Origin: Fluviicola sp.
Lineage (GTDB): Bacteria; Bacteroidota; Bacteroidia; Flavobacteriales_D; Crocinitomicaceae
Length of the DNA: 64,000 nt
Assembly: GCF_039596395.1 (NCBI RefSeq)
Contig: NZ_JBCNJT010000003.1
Span: forward strand, 124,001 to 188,000
Direction: 5' to 3'
Numbering within the stretch: the stretch's first letter is position 1; each line of letters starts with the position of its first letter. Position numbers and translations under genes: made by a program. This document shows, piece by piece, positions 62,483-64,000 of the stretch. A model generated the notes under the pieces. The model did not search any database, was not told the origin of the DNA, and saw only the letters and a list, made by a program, of their open reading frames with translations.

Positions 62483-62935
62483 ATGTGTGCCTTACAATCA
62501 AGCACTAGCCTAACCCCACATGAATTAATTTGCAAATACCCCGAAACCGAAAAATGGGGTTGGAACTCTTCAAAAATCGGCACTTTCTTTAGTGCAAACC
62601 TTTTAATTGGAAAACGTAAACTTCTTAAAGCCCGAATTACTGAAACTAGTTTTTTAGAGTTGATCGACTATTGTAACAAGTTACTGATAAAGAAAAGTGA
62701 GATTCTACTAGCGAAAACTTCCGTTAACCTTGATTTCTATACGCCTGACGAACTGGTACACAAATACCCCCAGGTAGTGGATGATCTGGATTGGAACGCG
62801 TCAAAGATTGGTGTGTTTTTCAATGCTGGTCTGCTTGACGGTTACAGGGACGGGAAAGAGTACAAAGCACTAATTAATGAAACCAGTTTCCTTGAATTGG
62901 TAAATTACGCAACCGCAATTTCGCTGCGGAAATAA
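62483..62935 (+). CDS. Two-repeat protein, candidate regulator of the element
   Basis: 150 residues made of two copies of a module of about 65: TPHELICKYPETEKWGWNSS ... NLLIGKRKLLKARITETSFLELIDYC and TPDELVHKYPQVVDDLDWNASKIGVFFNAGLLDGYRD ... INETSFLELVNYA. The W-N-x-S-K-I-G-x-F-F motif is in both. Resembles small DNA-binding modules seen in Bacteroidota mobile elements. It is the only rightward gene next to the operators, so it is the best candidate for the repressor. Confidence 0.68.
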   Translation: MCALQSSTSLTPHELICKYPETEKWGWNSSKIGTFFSANLLIGKRKLLKARITETSFLELIDYCNKLLIKKSEILLAKTSVNLDFYTPDELVHKYPQVVDDLDWNASKIGVFFNAGLLDGYRDGKEYKALINETSFLELVNYATAISLRK

Positions 62936-62941
62936 TAAACA

Positions 62942-62971
62942 AAAAAGGACTGTTTTCGAACAGTCCTTTTT
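62942..62971 (+). terminator. Strong bidirectional terminator after the two-repeat gene
   Basis: AAAAAGGACTGTT / AACAGTCCTTTTT, 13-bp perfect stem with a TTCG tetraloop. It also ends the leftward small gene whose stop is at 62973. Confidence 0.9.
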
Positions 62972-62972
62972 G

Positions 62973-63086
62973 TTACTTCTTAGGTCCCTGCGGTTTTGGT
63001 GGATTGTTCCCACGACCGCCACCTGATGGTTTTCCTGTTGTACTTGGACCGTTGGGAGGTCGCTCTGTACTGTTTGATTTTGCCAT
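62973..63086 (-). CDS. 37-residue Pro/Gly-rich protein
   Basis: MAKSNSTERPPNGPSTTGKPSG... ending NPPKPQGPKK; disordered and basic. The stop abuts the terminator, and the start is 2 bp from the stop of the next gene, so the two form an operon. Too short for many gene finders. Function unknown. Confidence 0.5.
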   Translation of the reverse strand: MAKSNSTERPPNGPSTTGKPSGGGRGNNPPKPQGPKK

Positions 63087-63088
63087 TA

Positions 63089-63448
63089 TTACACTTGTTT
63101 ATTACTTGAATCTACTAACTGCAATAAATGAGCAGTATCGTCTTTATTCCAAATTGAATGATCAACATCCCAATAGAAAAAATGATACTTTGTGCCTTTT
63201 TCAGCATTCCTCTCTTTTGGAGGGCTGGACCCTGCTCTAGTGTACAGAACTACTTGATCTCCTTCCTTGACTTTATAATCGGGAAAGGCGAAAAAATGGC
63301 GCTGTTTGTTAGAAGGAGTTCCCTTTTCAGTAAATGTATTGTCAACAACGGCATAACCGGAAAGATTGCCATCTTTCGTAACTTCCAAAGCCAATCGCTG
63401 TCTAGTTTTATCTGATTGGTCTGAGACATTTAAAATTTTTAAGATCAT
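63089..63448 (-). CDS. Lamin-tail-like domain protein
   Basis: 119 residues from MILKILNVSDQSDKTR. GDQVVLYTRAGSS followed by YHFFYWDVDHSIWNKDDTAHLLQL matches the strand pattern of lamin-tail domains. No signal peptide; start at 63448 preferred since it opens the domain. Co-transcribed with the 37-residue gene. Role not known. Confidence 0.55.
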   Translation of the reverse strand: MILKILNVSDQSDKTRQRLALEVTKDGNLSGYAVVDNTFTEKGTPSNKQRHFFAFPDYKVKEGDQVVLYTRAGSSPPKERNAEKGTKYHFFYWDVDHSIWNKDDTAHLLQLVDSSNKQV

Positions 63449-63680
63449 TTTTTTTGCTTTAAGTGAATAATGTTGCGATAAGTCGCGGGTGTTTTGAGCG
63501 AGAAAAATAAGTAATATTCTGATTCGCAATTCTTTTAGGATCAAAAAAATAGAAACAAAAAAGAGGTGCGGTAACACCTCTTTCAATTTAATTTACCGGC
63601 TCTTTTTATGCAACTAAACAGAGTCAATCCAAATATATAAAATATTTCACACTTATGAGAATGAGTCCTCACAAATAAAA
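63449..63680. other. Gap with a leftward terminator
   Basis: Short A/T-rich region; contains the hairpin AAAGAGGTG (63560-63568) / CACCTCTTT (63575-63583) with a T-run on the minus strand that ends the gene at 63681. Confidence 0.6.
63560..63583 (-). terminator. Terminator of the gene at 63681
   Basis: 9-bp perfect stem, 6-nt loop, T-run on the minus strand. Ends the partial gene that runs off the window. Confidence 0.8.
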
Positions 63681-64000
63681 TTATTGTCTCTTTTTAGGAT
63701 TGGTCATATAAATGTCGAATTCATCCCAAGGCTTTGTAGTACTAATGTGAGGTTTTCCCGGAGGTCTCATAAGTTCTCCGTTGTATAATTTTTCAATAAA
63801 AATTTTAGGTTCTAATCCCGCTGTTAACAACTTGATTGTTTGCTCAATATCGTGAATTTTAAGTATGTAGCAATTTTCCCTATTCAAACTTTTGTATACC
63901 TTAAGTTCCGCTTCTAGGTGTATGACGTTTAATACGGTCCGCAAAGCTTCTTGATGGAGATAGATACCACCAAATTGCCTAATTAATGCTGAGACGTATT
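63681..64000 (-). CDS. Uncharacterised protein, 5' end outside window
   Basis: At least 106 residues are open to position 64000: SALIRQFGGIYLHQEALRTVLNVIHLEAELKVYKSLNRENCYILKIHDIEQTIKLLTAGLEPKIFIEK (shown in parts) and ends FDIYMTNPKKRQ. A TTG at 63942-63944 could be read as a start, but the frame continues well before it, so the gene is treated as truncated by the window. No family recognised; may be part of the element. Confidence 0.55.
   Translation of the reverse strand, partial: YVSALIRQFGGIYLHQEALRTVLNVIHLEAELKVYKSLNRENCYILKIHDIEQTIKLLTAGLEPKIFIEKLYNGELMRPPGKPHISTTKPWDEFDIYMTNPKKRQ

Overview
The window looks like a chromosome segment of a Bacteroidota bacterium, most likely of the order Flavobacteriales and close to Fluviicola (Crocinitomicaceae). 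Six proteins carry type IX secretion (T9SS) sorting domains: a type B / gliding-motility module on the two at 0-3.6 kb and type A modules on those at 7.6, 13.3, 29.1 and 40.3 kb. Lipoproteins with a clear lipobox are frequent. Start sites lack obvious Shine-Dalgarno motifs, and several genes are preceded by the Bacteroidota promoter pattern TTG-N19/20-TAnnTTTG. The genus assignment is inference.

0-46.2 kb is an ordinary chromosomal region. 0-10.3 kb holds T9SS-secreted proteins and a family of six paralogous lipoproteins. One of these (6757-7407) has a consensus promoter, a strong terminator and a codon choice suggesting high expression. 10.3-13.0 kb is a MoxR-type AAA+ ATPase / VWA pair. 15.5-21.2 kb holds small housekeeping genes: nitronate monooxygenase, a frameshifted NTF2-like pseudogene, a tautomerase, YceI, a Crp/Fnr regulator with a well-placed palindromic site upstream of yceI, and a PP2C phosphatase. 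21.2-29.1 kb has a hydrolase, a methyltransferase, an AAA kinase, a CPA1 Na+/H+ antiporter, an ADP-ribosylglycohydrolase, the radical-SAM/DUF4130 DNA-metabolism pair and DUF983. 31.0-34.3 kb is a three-gene two-component cluster (kinase, CheY-like regulator, SpoIIE-type phosphatase effector). 34.7-36.2 kb is an ECF41-type sigma factor with its usual carboxymuconolactone decarboxylase partner. 36.3-37.9 kb is an AT-rich islet with a Cys-rich lipoprotein and a CPBP protease. 38-42.3 kb has an M48 protease and a LamG/T9SS protein. At 42.4-43.3 kb a tRNA-Leu(GAG) is followed by nested short direct repeats that look like an integration footprint.

From 46.2 kb to at least 62.1 kb lies an integrative element. 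A large serine recombinase runs antisense into a tRNA-Leu(CAG). Next to it are a patatin phospholipase, a RadA/RecA-like P-loop ATPase, and a long, tightly packed leftward series of genes. These encode two paralogous proteins with an L,D-transpeptidase-like His/SxGC signature, a peptidoglycan-binding membrane protein, several single-pass membrane proteins, a cluster of beta-rich proteins (55997-57948), a transglutaminase-like membrane protein and small HTH proteins. Upstream of this series is a 473-bp control region with two 16-bp palindromes 21 bp apart and a helically phased TTACACCAT array. I see no terminase, portal, tail, relaxase or type IV secretion gene, so it is neither an ordinary tailed prophage nor an ICE. 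The best hypothesis is a tailless, possibly membrane-containing prophage or a related undescribed element. The right attachment site was not found; the last 1.5 kb (a two-repeat protein, a tiny Pro/Gly-rich protein, a lamin-tail-like protein and a gene running off the window) may belong to it.
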